A stretch of DNA of 64,000 bases, taken from Gymnopilus junonius. Taxonomy: Eukaryota; Basidiomycota; Agaricomycetes; Agaricales; Galerinaceae. The stretch is from contig JADNYJ010000108.1 of NCBI GenBank assembly GCA_015501075.1, positions 1 to 64,000 of the forward strand. Direction: 5' to 3'. Each line of letters opens with the position of its first letter. The stretch's first letter is position 1. Shown here one piece after another: positions 35,629 to 47,439 of this stretch. The notes below the pieces were generated by a model, which worked only from the letters and a program-made list of their open reading frames with translations, did not search any database and was not told where the DNA came from. The translations under genes and the position numbers were made by a program.

Positions 35629-38090
35629 ATGGAACTGAAGCTGATTTACCGTGTTCTACGCAAAATTTCGGACTGGACAATAGCTGGCTATTACTCTGAA
35701 ACCTATGTGGAAGGTCAATATAACGTCCCGGAGGGCAAACCAGTGATCATGTACGTGCCTAATTCGTAAACTTCGTTTCTGCAATAGGCAAAGCTATTCT
35801 TTGCTCTGTTCTATTTCGACCTCTGTATCGCTTTTACGTCTGTATAACACAGAATACTAAACTAATGCAACAGTGCAGCGACTCACCACAATGAGCTTAT
35901 TGACATCGCCACCTTGGGTGAGTACTCGCGGCCTTGCCTAGGGCGAGACATTCAACTGACTTTTATACATGTAGCTGTCACGATAAACCACCGAAGGCCC
36001 CTTTCCTTCTGGGCAAAGTCAACCTTGTTCGAAAATCCAATTCTAGATGCTATCCTATCCTCGTCCGGGTCGATCCCTGTCAGACGAAATCCAAACAACA
36101 GTGGCACGACAGCGGGGTCGGCTTCTGCGACGTCCATTGGTGCTTCCTCATCAGCAGGGGACAACTCAAAAGAGGAGGAACTATCAGCGCGCGCTGCTTT
36201 GTTCCTGAACACCTCCAAAGTCCTAGAAGCTCAACACGTGGTTGGGGTGTTCCCTGAGGGAGCGAGCTACACCCATGCGAGGATTTTGCAAGTCCTTCCG
36301 GGTACGGCGTGGGCCGCTGTTGAGTATGCGAGGTATTTAAATAAAAAGAGGGTTGTTGAAAAGGGTAGCGGGTATGGTGTTGGGTGGGGGCAGTTGAACT
36401 CGGAATTGTGGATTGTGCCTGTGGCTATTGTGTATACAGATAAAACGAAGTATCTGGGTCGGGTGAGTGGTCTGTTATGCTTCTACGTGCTTGTTGAATA
36501 ACGCTTTTGTGAAGGTATACGTCAAGTAAGCCTAAATCCGGTTTCCTTTCGCATTCGTTGGCGAAACTGAGCATTTCTATAAAGATATGGAAACCCCATT
36601 GCTCTGGATTCTTATTCCAGAGAGCTTTTCACAGGAGACCCCAACGAGTCTTCGAAGGCTGTCGTAAAGAAAATTACAGCCCAATTACAGGAGCAGCTGG
36701 TTGAGATGACTCCGCACGCTTCAGATTGGTGAGTGGTCCAAGCCATGGTCATGTCGTCTGATCGAGAGATAAATATGATATTTGTAGGGACACAATGTGT
36801 GCAGTTTCAATGGCACGAGACATCCTTTGGGATGAGGAAAAGAATGTCCACCTCAGAGATTGGGTGGATGTGACCCAGAGGTAAGGAATAAGCTTGCACC
36901 AATCTACTGTTTCTTGTTGGGCTTATTAAGGAATTCACCCTTAGGCTTGCAGATATGCTAGTACTACCTGCTGAAGAGGAATCATCAATCCATTCCGACG
37001 AGGTTCTTAGGCTCAAAGATGCTCTGATAAGGTACTATGCCCTCCTGCATTACGCTGGGATGAAGCACTCTATACTCTCATCATTATTACCTCCACCCCA
37101 GGTGCCTTCTTCTCCCTCTTCTGCTTATGAAGTCGTCCCTTCTTCGTCCGTTCCAAAGCTTAGCAGAAAAACGCTGACTCCTGCCACACTATCAATACTC
37201 ACGAGCCTCCCTCTCTCCCTGATCCGATTCCTCATTTTCCTGCCGCCTCTCTTATTACACTTCCCAGGCTACTTCACAGGCCCTCTTCTCTCAAAAATCT
37301 TCTCAACGCCCGGAGAACCAGAGTCTATAGACCAATACAAGGCTATCGGAGGTGGTTTGGGTATTGGAGCCAATATAGCACTGGCTCTCGGCGTTCTTTG
37401 GAAAAAGAATAAGCTAGGGAGTTTGAGTGCTTTGTTAGGTCTTGCTTTGGATGATGGGAGCATTTCGGCGAGCTTGAAGCGTATTTTGGGCCTTGTGGGC
37501 ACAGTCTATTGTAGTGTTGTGGTGCTGACAAAGTGGCATACGCTTCTGGTGAACAGTGAGCATGTTCTTTGTCCTTCCCCTCTGCTACCGATTTTATTAA
37601 TGACACTTGTTTACTCTTTGCCTTTCCAGCTAATTACAGGCAGTAAGTGCTCATTCAGACCGCCAATCACATGGCTAACCAATGTCCAATTGGGTTTATC
37701 CAGGCTTCAACGAGTACGAACGTGTTGGAGACTCTTCTGTGCCTTTGTCTTCCCTGATAGCCTTAGCACAGCAGAAGTCGAACCGTACACTAAACCGGAA
37801 CATCCTGCCGCCAACCTCTTCGTCCGAAACCCGACTCGAAAGGAATCCCCTCTCAAACTGCTCCGTCCGCTACGGCTAATGAAGGCAGCTTGAACGGCAA
37901 TGGCACTGATAACCAGACGTCAGAAATGCATAAGCCACCTAAACCGATTGCTTCGAGGAAGTTGGCGAGACATGTACTGCATGCACGCTCTGTTGCTTGC
38001 GCCGCTTTATGGGCTCATTTGGATAAAGTGGGGGACAGAAATTTGGTGGCTTTTTTGAAGCTTAAGGGTGCAAAAATTCTTGTATCATGA
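35629..38090 (+). CDS. Glycerol-3-phosphate/dihydroxyacetone-phosphate acyltransferase-like (Gpt2/Sct1 type)
   Basis: Membrane acyltransferase of the PlsC/LPLAT superfamily, first step of glycerolipid synthesis at the ER. The catalytic HxxxxD is HNELID (in ATHHNELIDIATLA) and the second block is VVGVFPEGASYTH. A Ser-rich insert sits between them (about residues 95-125). Two or more hydrophobic segments follow (LSLIRFLIFLPPLLLHFPGY and LGIGANIALALGVLW). Exons are 35629-35750, 35874-35917, 35975-36462, 36515-36525 (11 nt), 36585-36728, 36788-36880, 36945-37555, 37630-37642 (13 nt) and 37704-38090. The last exon is out of frame for its final part unless one G is added at 37842-37843; with it the protein is about 637 residues ending KLKGAKILVS. 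As deposited it would stop at 37893. An intron 37785-37888 is a less likely alternative. Confidence 0.82.
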
Positions 38091-38380
38091 CCCGACTCCG
38101 TTATTGTATTATAGTCAGATTGTAGAATAGAGTGAATTGTATCTTACGAATTGTGTAATGAAGCCTGGCTATTGTGCTCAAGAACATACTAAATTAGAAT
38201 TGATGGCAGTCTGGCCGACTATTCTGGGCAGACAAAACAAATCCTCGAGGCAGTTGATGCAGTGCACCGCTCAGCGGCGCCTCAGTTTCTCCTTTACAAC
38301 CTGCTGGATACCTACGCGAGCCTTTAGCTGGCCCCAGGCGCCTATTCTGCCTTTTACTCTCCACCACTGGCAATTCGTGC

Positions 38381-41333
38381 ATGCTTGTCCTCCATCCATC
38401 AAGTCGTTGTGATGTTTGTCTCTCCGAATACAGCTGGGAGATCCCCGGGTTGCGACCTCACGCCATCTCATGCGGTCATATTTTCTGCAGGAAGTGCGCT
38501 TGTTGTCTTCGCCGCCTCGAGTTTGAAGTCTGATCTTTGAGGCGTTTTCTTTTACAGTTGTCTGTTCGAAAATCGGCCGCCATTATGTCCGCTATGTCGC
38601 AAGGAATACCAGCCCAACAAGATGAAGAAGCTGCACGTTGACAGGCCGGATGAAATCGATGACCATAAGGAGTTTGATCTGTTGCAGAGACTGGCTATCT
38701 CTTGGGACGTACCCGAAAATCAGTTGAAGGAGTTGACTGACGAGATAGACTCCTGGTTGAGGAATCGGTCGGATGACTCGGCGAGTATATTTACATCCCA
38801 CAACCTACATCTCACTAAATGATTTTTTTGCTCTAGTGCATTGCTCTTCGCAAAGCACAATCTGCCTTGGTTAGACATCGAGCGCTAGAAAGCTCTTATC
38901 ATGACAATATCAGAAGCATCGAGGAGCGGACACAGGAGCAGACCAGGACCCTGCAATTTGAAGTTGATAGAGCTCTCGCCACATACGAAGCCTCAAAAGG
39001 CATCATCGACAAACTGACCAAGTATGTTCTTTCCCTCTTTATGGTATGATAAGTTCTGAATGGTCTATCTAAATTGAACTCCGCCTGCAGAGAGGTAAGC
39101 TCTCTTCTAATTTAGGATCCCTGGTTCTATCTCATTTTTCTTCGCATATCAGGTCAACGCCCTCAAAATGCAGAATCACGCCCTGCAATCAAATACCCAA
39201 CGATATACTCCAAGTCGCAATCCTTTACCACGACCTCCGGAACCTATACCCACCGATAAAGTGCCTACATTTGAGCAAGCAATCTTGCAATCAGGATCTA
39301 GCATACGCTTTGCGCCACTGCCAGTTTCTCCTCGATCCACTGCAGGAACACCATACCCATTTGAAATAGAAAGACGGAGTCACCGGAAAGGAAAGTCGAA
39401 ATCAGATGAACGAACCTACAGCGATGATTCTCCAAGATACACTACTTCGGCCCCTGCTGAACAATCTCACCATGCGAGCCATAGCGCCAGCTCACCTGCA
39501 TCGCACCATAGCTATGATCCTTACTCTTCTCCCCCTCAACACGCTACCCGAGAAAGTGGCCTGCAGATGCACTTCGATAACACAGCTCAGCCTTTGGACG
39601 CCTTCTCCCTGACACATGCATACCTCCGAGAATATTCATCAGGTTTTGTCAACGGGCAGGAAGCTGCTTTTGGCAAGAGAATAACAGAATTTCCTACTAG
39701 TAGTCCAACACCGTTGGCTGGACAGTCCAGTTCTAGCCGGCATAGAACACAACCTACCAGCGCCGCGGTTGAGACCCCTTATGGTCATACCACTGATACC
39801 AGTGTATACCCAACTCAGCCGTATTCTGCGCCTGTCGCCAGCGAAAGATCACCCAGGCCTACTCATCGCAGACAGGCCACTGCTACTTCTATTATATCCT
39901 CGTCAACTTCCTCTGTGCGTGATTCAAGGCCATCGTCGAGGTCGAGATCAAGATCGCGCCCATCTGATGCCTCATCATCTGTAGGGTCGCCTCAATACAG
40001 TAATCCGTTACTGGCTTCTATCCTCTCCGACAGCCATTCATCACGGCGACAATCAGTTGCTCCTGTGTCCCCTCAGCCTAGCTATGCGGTTCCTCCCAGC
40101 ATTCTCAGCTCTAGACAACTTGTAACCCCTCCAATTTATCCTCCACCGCCCCAACCACAACAAGCAATACCCAGCCGAACATCATCGATCATATCCAACT
40201 CCCTACCCCCAACAGCACCCCCAGCAGTAAATCCTCGCAATTCACCATCGTCTAGGTCGCACATGACGTTGCAGAGTAGTGACACTTGGGGAACAGCGAC
40301 GCCCTCACATCTAGCATCGGGGAGCTTGATCGATGGTCTGAGGTCTTTTCGTCTGGGTGCAGAGCCTGTGATGGAGGGAGGGCAACCACCGCGGTCGTTC
40401 CACGAGCTGGCGTCTGATGGAGCGAGCATCAGGACCAGGGAGATGTCATTTAGTGATATGAACTCTGAACATGGCAACAACAATGTGTCGTCCTCGCCTG
40501 TTCGCGCCATTCATTCGATGGTTGGAGTCTTTCCTGGTGAAGGTGACACACGGTCTGTTTCTTCGTCTCATCGGTCTAGGAGAGACGGCAGAGCCTCTTC
40601 TTATTCATATCGTTCGCCAACGTCTTTTGATGCCCAAACGCAACAGAATGGGTGGAATACCGGTGGCAGTGCAGGCTATAGGAGCTCGCAGTATAGCGTT
40701 TCAAGCAGCTTGGCTTCGCAGCCACGGAATCGAAACGAGGAAGAAAGCCATTCGGCGCAACGCATCTCTTCTTCTTCTTCTTCCAACCCCAATCACTGGA
40801 ATGGCAGTTATCCACAGGAGAGCTCTTATCGATCTCCATCTGCACATCAACCTGGATATGAAAATTGGATGGGTAGAGATGGCCACCAGCGTGCTCAGAG
40901 CCATGCTTCTTCAAGAGCCAACACCAATGACGACCGCGACCGCCAACAACAGCAGCCGCAGCAGCTTCGCTTTGTGGACGACAACGCATCCGTCACATCC
41001 ATTATCAGCTCCAGCAATTCTCGAAGACCACCACCTCACAGTCGCGGGAGCCACCTCAGCCTTCCAGCGGAATCACCCTTCCCTGTTTCTGCTGAGTATC
41101 ATTCTGACTATGCTGAGGAGGGTCACCTACGTGCATCGAGCAGGGATACAGACGATTCTGGGTCTGGTTCAAGCACCGTCCGAGGTGTACCGGTAGCTTT
41201 TGGGAATGCACTTGGTTTGCAGCTCACGACTGACATTGACCCCGACTCGACGCCGTCCATCAGTGCTCCTACACCTGTTGCTTCTAGTCGAACGTTCTTG
41301 AGGTCCTGGAGTCGAGAGCACTACGAGTCTTGA
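38381..41333 (+). CDS. RING finger/coiled-coil protein with long Ser-rich tail (family member 2)
   Basis: Starts at ATG 38381 (MLVLHPSSRCDVC). The RING is completed across the first intron (38494-38557): CDVC, CGHIFCRNC and CPLC, then KLHVDRPDE. A helical and coiled-coil part (SIEERTQEQTRTLQFEVDRA) leads through a 4-nt micro-exon at 39091-39094 into a 727-codon last exon. That exon is rich in Ser, Pro, Arg and Gln with SR-type runs (RSRSRSRPSD). Total is about 900 residues. The second intron is ambiguous: donor GTATAT at 38785 with acceptor at 38855, or donor GCGAGT at 38781 with acceptor at 38836; the latter would keep phase 0 as in the sister genes. Probably an E3 ubiquitin ligase; targets unknown. 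Confidence 0.85.
39091..39094 (+). other. 4-nt micro-exon AGAG
   Basis: It lies between CTGCAG and GTAAGC. The join reads ACC AA + A GAG + GTC AAC, continuing into the 2,181-nt last exon in frame. Flanking introns are 69 and 58 nt. Confidence 0.85.
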
Positions 41334-43039
41334 GGTTGAGCTTAAGATGCTAGGCTCCGTGATGTTACTCACGTTATGCAGAATATTTTCATGTTGCTTT
41401 TCCGAGCTCACGAGTCATGATCGATTGATCAACATCGTTCCTTTTTATTTATGCAAAATTCATTGTACTCTACCCCCAACTCGTTACTGTATCGCTATAT
41501 CGTTCTGCTGATTGAATGTATTGTTCTATTCTCTGCGCTTTCCTTATCGGCCTAGTGCTATGTATCTATCGTCTTTAGGCAACTATTTTTTGCATCGGCA
41601 AATCCGTTTTTACTTTGAGAAACAGATCCTGAATCCACTCGAGTACCCTAGGAGACTGCTATTCATAGCCTCTCAGTGAACGAACAGCTCTAAAAAGATT
41701 TATGAAAGTTATAGAAAGTGGAAAGTGCTTTCGGCAAGGAATGATAACTTTAAATCCAGGCGAACTTGGGCGAACCGGACTTTTTCCTCGAGAAACATGG
41801 AATCGTGATTCGATCTCGGATCAAGTTCAGCTGTACGATGAACACGATCCGCATGTCGGAAAAAAGAGGGTCTCTTCCAGCTCTTTGGCGCAGAGACAGA
41901 GAGCTAAGAATGCCGGCCGACTTACCACCCACCATGACCGTGGCTTGGAGACAGTAATAGCTGGGCCTTAAGCTTCTGACCTTGCTCTGACCTTTATCGG
42001 CGGATGATCAATTTTTGCCATTCATGATGGATAGAGTGAGAAATGGAACTGCCCATGACATCGCAGAATGAAGGAGGCAGTGAGAAAGGTGGGCGGAAGC
42101 AGAAGTAAGAGGTAGGTGACCTATGCGAGTAGCGAACGTGGTTGGAAGATTGGGGTGGTTTATTAAATCGAGGATACGATCAAAATGGCAAATATCAACA
42201 ATCTCAGCGGTGGAAACCGCTGAATCGACCATAATTTCGATTCTTCGACACCAGAGGGAAAGACAACCCTGATCTCGCATGAGTATTATAGACGTCGGGC
42301 TTGATAAGGCAAGGTAAATGTTGAGGATAGAAAGTGTTCTTCCTACGTTCTCCAGGCATCTACATGACTGATCCTAGTAGGATCAGGCGCCCATAAAAAT
42401 GCGGTTTCTCCAACTCTCGGGTAGGAGAGAAATAGTCGATCGTCCGAGGCTTCTGTTGAACTCAATCGTGAGGGTGCTACTGGGTGCCATAGAACAGAAG
42501 AAACTCGGGGGTCTGCGAGACGACACCTTACAGTGTATGTAATCATACAAAAGCTAGGATTACTCTGGACCCCAAGGAAATATGTAGAGGGTCTATAACT
42601 TCATGAAGACAGCCGGAGTGTCTCCGGAATCATCTGATCAAGAATTCGCGGTAAGTATCGAAGGTCAAGGCCAGCTGGCTTCATAAATGGACATCTACTT
42701 CAAGTAGAAAGATGGTATACTCCGAAAATTGCGACCTCTACGACCATTTGGTAAAAGGAACCTAAAATTTGAGAAAAGCATGTCATTCGTGTTCTCTTGA
42801 CCTGCTTATTAATAATCAAACAAGAACAACCCGTAACAGAGACACCGAAACACGAAACAACTTACCTGGAACAGGAATGTGAAGCACTATTAGATAGGAC
42901 GATAAGTAAGAGGCGAATCTACTCAGTGTACTCTACTTCAGTAATCGTGGGAACATAATGCGGCGGTCTCGATCGTGCCGTACTGCTCCTCTCCATTGTA
43001 CCATCTCCTCCTTTCACAATTCATTCTGCAGCCTCTGGG
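41334..43039. other. Intergenic, no gene recognised
   Basis: 1.7 kb between the RING gene and the R-SNARE gene. It contains the presumed 3' end of the former and the promoter of the latter. Short frames on both strands around 41,700-42,280 overlap each other and match nothing I know. Confidence 0.5.
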
Positions 43040-44022
43040 ATGTCACTAGTAAGTGTCTTTGTGATATATGTGTCGCAGGCGTGGCTCATTCTACGACTTA
43101 GATACATGCTTTGGTAGCCAAGGGCTCCACTATTCTCGCTGAGCATCAGGCCGGAAAGAGAGACTTCTCGCAGGGTGGGTTGTTGGTATATTTCTGGACA
43201 GGGCTCCATCTGACATATACATTCAGCTACACAGACAATCTTGTCAAAGATTCCTCCTAATAACAGGTACCAAGCTTGCCTTGAACCACCTCCAATCTCT
43301 CACCCGAGTCCAACAGCAAATTGACCTATGTCTGGGAGCAATACCTTTTCCATTACATCTCAGAAGGGGGCTTTACTTATCTTGTCATGGCAGATGACTC
43401 TGCTGGACGGTTCGTGTCACGCTACGCTGCCAATCCGAATTTATTACTCATGTTTGTTCCAGGAGAATGCCATTTGCCTTCCTAACTGACCTTCAACGGA
43501 AGGTATAGCATTGATCTTCGAGTTCTTTTTTGGCTGGTCTCACACTTTCTGAATTAGTTTGCATCTGCACCCTCATCGTCATCGACGGATGAAATACCGG
43601 CCTATGGCCTTCAAGGCAGCTTCGGCCCTACTATTGCTGCTCTAATGCACACCTATAACACCGCCCCACCTTCAGATGAGCTCACTCGTGCTCAGAACGA
43701 ATTGAATCAGGTCAAAGATATTATGGTGCAGAACGTGGAGCAAATTCTTAGTCGGGGAGAGAGGATTGAATTACTCGTCGACAAGACAGATGTAATGGCT
43801 GGCCAAGCAACGGCATTCAGAAGAGGAGCTCGCACAGTCAGAAGAGAGATGTGGTGGAAGAACAGGAAGATCCTTGCTCTCTCTGTACTTGTCGGTTTAG
43901 TAAGCTTACCTTTGTCCTTCCTTGATGCCGCCTTTTAAGCTTCCCTTTAGATCCTACTCTGGGTTCTACTTGCCCAAATCTGCGGAGCGGGTCTCAATCA
44001 GTGTGGTCCAAGCAAATCATAG
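43040..44022 (+). CDS. VAMP7-like longin R-SNARE
   Basis: Vesicle R-SNARE with N-terminal longin domain, acting in fusion at endosome/vacuole or plasma membrane. Seven exons (43040-43048, 43102-43174, 43227-43266, 43317-43409, 43463-43502, 43558-43899, 43951-44022) give 222 residues. Longin part: MSLIHALVAKGSTILAEHQA, KIPPNNSKLTYVWEQYLFHY and MPFAFLTDLQRKF. The SNARE motif runs from DELTRAQNELNQVKDIMVQN with the zero-layer Arg in ILSRGERIELLVDKTD, then ARTVRREMWWKNRK and a C-terminal membrane anchor (ILALSVLVGLILLWVLLAQI). The first coding exon is only nine bases (Met-Ser-Leu). Nyv1- or VAMP7-type cannot be separated here. Intact. Confidence 0.93.
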
Positions 44023-45163
44023 ATCTTGCCTATCTCGGTATTTCTCCCTTGATCGATTTTACCTTCGTTCCTTCTTGCCTTTTCAAGACCTCGTTGCCTC
44101 ATCTCTTTTCTTTGTGTGCAGTTATCATATATGCCCTCATAACCCTTATTTCTCCTTGTAATTTCGTGGACGTATGTATTCTCAGTTTTCACGGGACTCC
44201 CTTGGATGTATCATATCTCCCGCGATATCCACGCAAATGCTCATATCGTCGTTGTCACGAATTTGTGTATTCGGAGCGATAGTTTCATCCTTTAACTATT
44301 CTTGAAGATCCGGCCTATCGTCAGGGCACAAGATTTGAAATGTAACCCCTCGCAGCCAGGGATAACCTCTGGATGATTATCGGGCCCAAAGAATCTTTTC
44401 AAGTCTCGAATGGCTTCCTTTGCATCCGGCAACGTTTTGCATCCGTTTGCCGTTGGAGAACCAAAAAGAAATTCTTTCCTCTGCAAGCTGTGATCTCGAA
44501 GACATGAGAACACGTCCATACGACCTGATTACATTTTCAAGAACTTTTCTGCAATTGGGCCTACGACGTCATTCGAGGTGTAAGCACGTTTGCCTGGATC
44601 TCCGACTGACTTGGACCAAAGCCTACCTGAAGCCATATGGATATTGTACCAGATGACTATCCTCCATGAAACTCAAATGAAAGGCTATTAAATCGAGCAT
44701 TGATAAGGTTTCGAAATGGACATAATTAGTACAAGCGGCGTCCCTCGCCGGCGTGCCACGCCCTTTGTTGATCCAAGATGCAGTACTTGCTGGGTTCTCT
44801 CCTGATATTAAGCCGAGCTTTTGACAGGCTAGGGCAGTCAAAACTACCTTAGGGTAAAAAAAAAAATTGGTGAGCTCCCTGTCATTTAACATTAACATGA
44901 AGCAACGGTACAGTGTCACTTAGTAGTACACAGCAAGTATACGATTTGGTGAAAAATTGCCATACATAGTCAGAGCAAAGACTTCGAATGACGATGAGAA
45001 AACAATAAAGAAGAATATTGGACACAATCAAACGAAATTGAAGAATCATGCTCATTCAGCCTGCTACTTCTACAAGAAATGCGTAATGGATGTATGACGA
45101 TGAAGAAAAAAAAAGCAACATGAAAAGTTTAAGGAAGGAGAGAATCTCTTCTAGAAGAAGAGG
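44023..45163. other. Intergenic between convergent genes
   Basis: 1.1 kb holding the 3' regions of the R-SNARE gene (plus) and RING gene 3 (minus). A minus-strand 98-codon frame at 44623-44919 is not recognised and includes a homopolymeric Phe run from a T tract, so I do not call it a gene. Confidence 0.5.
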
Positions 45164-47439
45164 TCATGTATAAATACCTGTCGAGCTAGAGGGTAAGGTC
45201 GGCACACTGTTGCTCTTGGTCTTGCCAGCCGTCGCCGTACTCGAATTCGGATAACGGGTATGGTGTGTCAAGGGAGGCTCATACGCAGACGGCAGCACCG
45301 ATCCTGAGGGCTTTCCATAGGTAGCACCGCTGATCGAAAAGCTCAATCCTCGTTTTAGAGTTGGATTGGAACTCGAATTTTGAGTGAGAGGGCTAGAAAA
45401 GGTCTGCTGATCCCGTCGCGCAGCCTGGCTCGCAGTAGATGTAGGAACGGGTCCAGCGGGAGCGAAGGAAGATGAGGATGAAGCGGCAGCATTCTTGGGG
45501 CCCCTGCGATCGTCATCAGGGAAGTACTTGTCATACTCTTGGTTTTGACCCTGATTGTATCGTTCCTCCCTTCTTTTTCTGCGTTCATCCTCGAGTTTCT
45601 TAGCCTCAGCACTTGCGGTGGAGATGCGCTGTGGACCACTGTAAGGCTGAGCTTGAGGAATGGGCGAGACGGAGAGAGTAGGTCTATTAGCCGGCTGAGA
45701 ACCGGATGCTAGGAGATGCGAGAAGTTGTCGCCAGAAGACTGCTGCTGTGGAACTGGCGCCTTGCTGTTGGACACGGAAGAATCTGTGCGAGATGGAGGA
45801 GAGCCGCGCGTTTCACGCGCGTTGGCTGCGTCACGAGTCATGAACGATGGCGGGAAATACGATGACGACATGTTGGGCAATGAAGTAGAAGTGGTCGAGT
45901 CGCTCAAGAGATCTTGCAACCGGTTCCGGAGAGCTTGCTGAGGAGCTGCTGTTTGTGAAGATGTAAATGGTTCTCGAGAAGAGGCCTGGTATGCCACGTG
46001 TGGTTGGGCTATAACCAGATTGTTCTGGAGCGGCGGAGATCTAGGGGGACTCGGAGATGTAACGCTACCAAAGGGACTTCGACTGCGGCTCTGATTGCGG
46101 CTGGTCGGCTGGCTAGGGTTAGAGCGCGAACGAGCTCGGCCATAGTGCTCGCGATACGGAGCTGTTCGAGATAATCCAGATGGTTCCGGGTACGCCTTCC
46201 CAACTGGTCGCAGTGCTGGTGGCGGCGGCAACGGGACCGATTCAGTAACCCGCAGCTGCGCCGGATGATGAACACTGTCAGGTGTCGAGATCTCTTCATC
46301 TTCATCCTCATTGCTCTCCTCTTCGTCCTCCTCATCTTCCGCCAAGTCGGGAAGAGGTAAGATGCTGCCAGCAATAGAGGGAAGACACGTAAATTGCGGC
46401 AACGGTGAAATTAAGTATGAGGAATTGGGATCCTGGATTCCAACGCGCTGTAAAACCTTCTCGTCCACGGTAGAAGAGAATGGAGAGGGCAAAGTGGAAG
46501 GAGTATGAGCAACGTCATCCGAATGGCGGGCCTCCGCCTGTTTCGAAGTAGAAGTCAAGTGAGCTGATAGTTTGAGCATTAGTTCCGCATTTTCGGCCGC
46601 CACTTTGTTATACTGCGATATGAAATGAAAATAATTAGTTTCAGAACAATCAATGCGGCGTAAAGAGACAAACCAGCCTGAAAAATAAGAATTAGCTACC
46701 AATTCACGAAAAAAAGGCATTCCGAACGTACTGGAGAGTAGTTTTGTAAACCTCAATGGATTGGGTACAGTGATCACGAAGGCTAGTCTCAACCGCCAGT
46801 GCCGTCTCTCTTTCATATCGACGCGATTCTTCTAGATCTGCAACCTGTTTGCGAAGACTAGTTCGTTCATCCTTCAACCTGTTGACCTCCGTCGTGAAGC
46901 AATCGACGTCCGTATTTTTTGATCGAAGGGCTGCCTTCACTTCACAGAGGTAAGACAGCATTCTATAAAGACTCTTGAGATCCTTGTGCTACGTCACAAA
47001 TCAGCAAGACCGTATAAATGATGTCTTAACAAAAAGACCGTACCAGATTGCGAGGTTGAGTATGCAGGAAAGTCCTGGCTTCTTGGATTAATTGACGCAG
47101 CGGTTGTTCCGAGATACCGTCCTGTACGATGTTGAAAAGCTTTTGCTGCAGCTTCTGGGCTGCCTTGAAGTCCTCTGACGAGCAGCCTGGTTCGTCAATG
47201 TCCATATGAAGCTTTATACATGCTCGTATGTCGAAAGGGGTTCGACACATCGGACATAAGCCAGGAATTTGAGCAATGCAGCTGTAAAAATAAAGCTTCA
47301 ATGACATATCGCGCAACATAAGAGCTACTCACGAGTTGCAAAATATATGTCCGCATGCTATTGAGGTAGGAGCTTTTCGCTCCGAATCGAATAATTCAAA
47401 GCAGATATCACAACTGGAGCCGGGGCCAGAACTGAGCAT
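45164..47439 (-). CDS. RING finger/coiled-coil protein with Ser/Pro-rich tail (family member 3)
   Basis: Minus-strand gene of five exons: 47333-47439, 47044-47281, 46732-46988, micro-exon 46674-46677 and 45164-46612, giving 684 residues with no stop. The RING reads CDIC, CGHIFCNSC and CPMC within the first two exons. It is followed by a helical block ending EARTFLHTQPRN, a coiled coil (NRLKDERTSLRKQVADLEES) and a long disordered tail with an acidic run (EDEEDEEESNEDEDEEIS) and many Ser, Pro and Gln. Exon 2 is 238 nt, identical in length and phase to the matching exon of family member 4. Probably an E3 ubiquitin ligase; substrate unknown. Neighbour genes are unrelated. Confidence 0.9.
46674..46677 (-). 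other. 4-nt micro-exon GCTG
   Basis: On the minus strand it sits between TTTTTCAG and GTTTGT. CTC CA + G CTG + TAT AAC keeps the 1,449-nt last exon in frame with the coiled coil. Flanking introns are 54 and 61 nt. Confidence 0.85.

Noticed and set aside
40136..40989. Long minus-strand frames opposite RING gene 2
   Set aside because: They are shadows of the low-complexity Ser-rich tail; composition mirrors the real frame.
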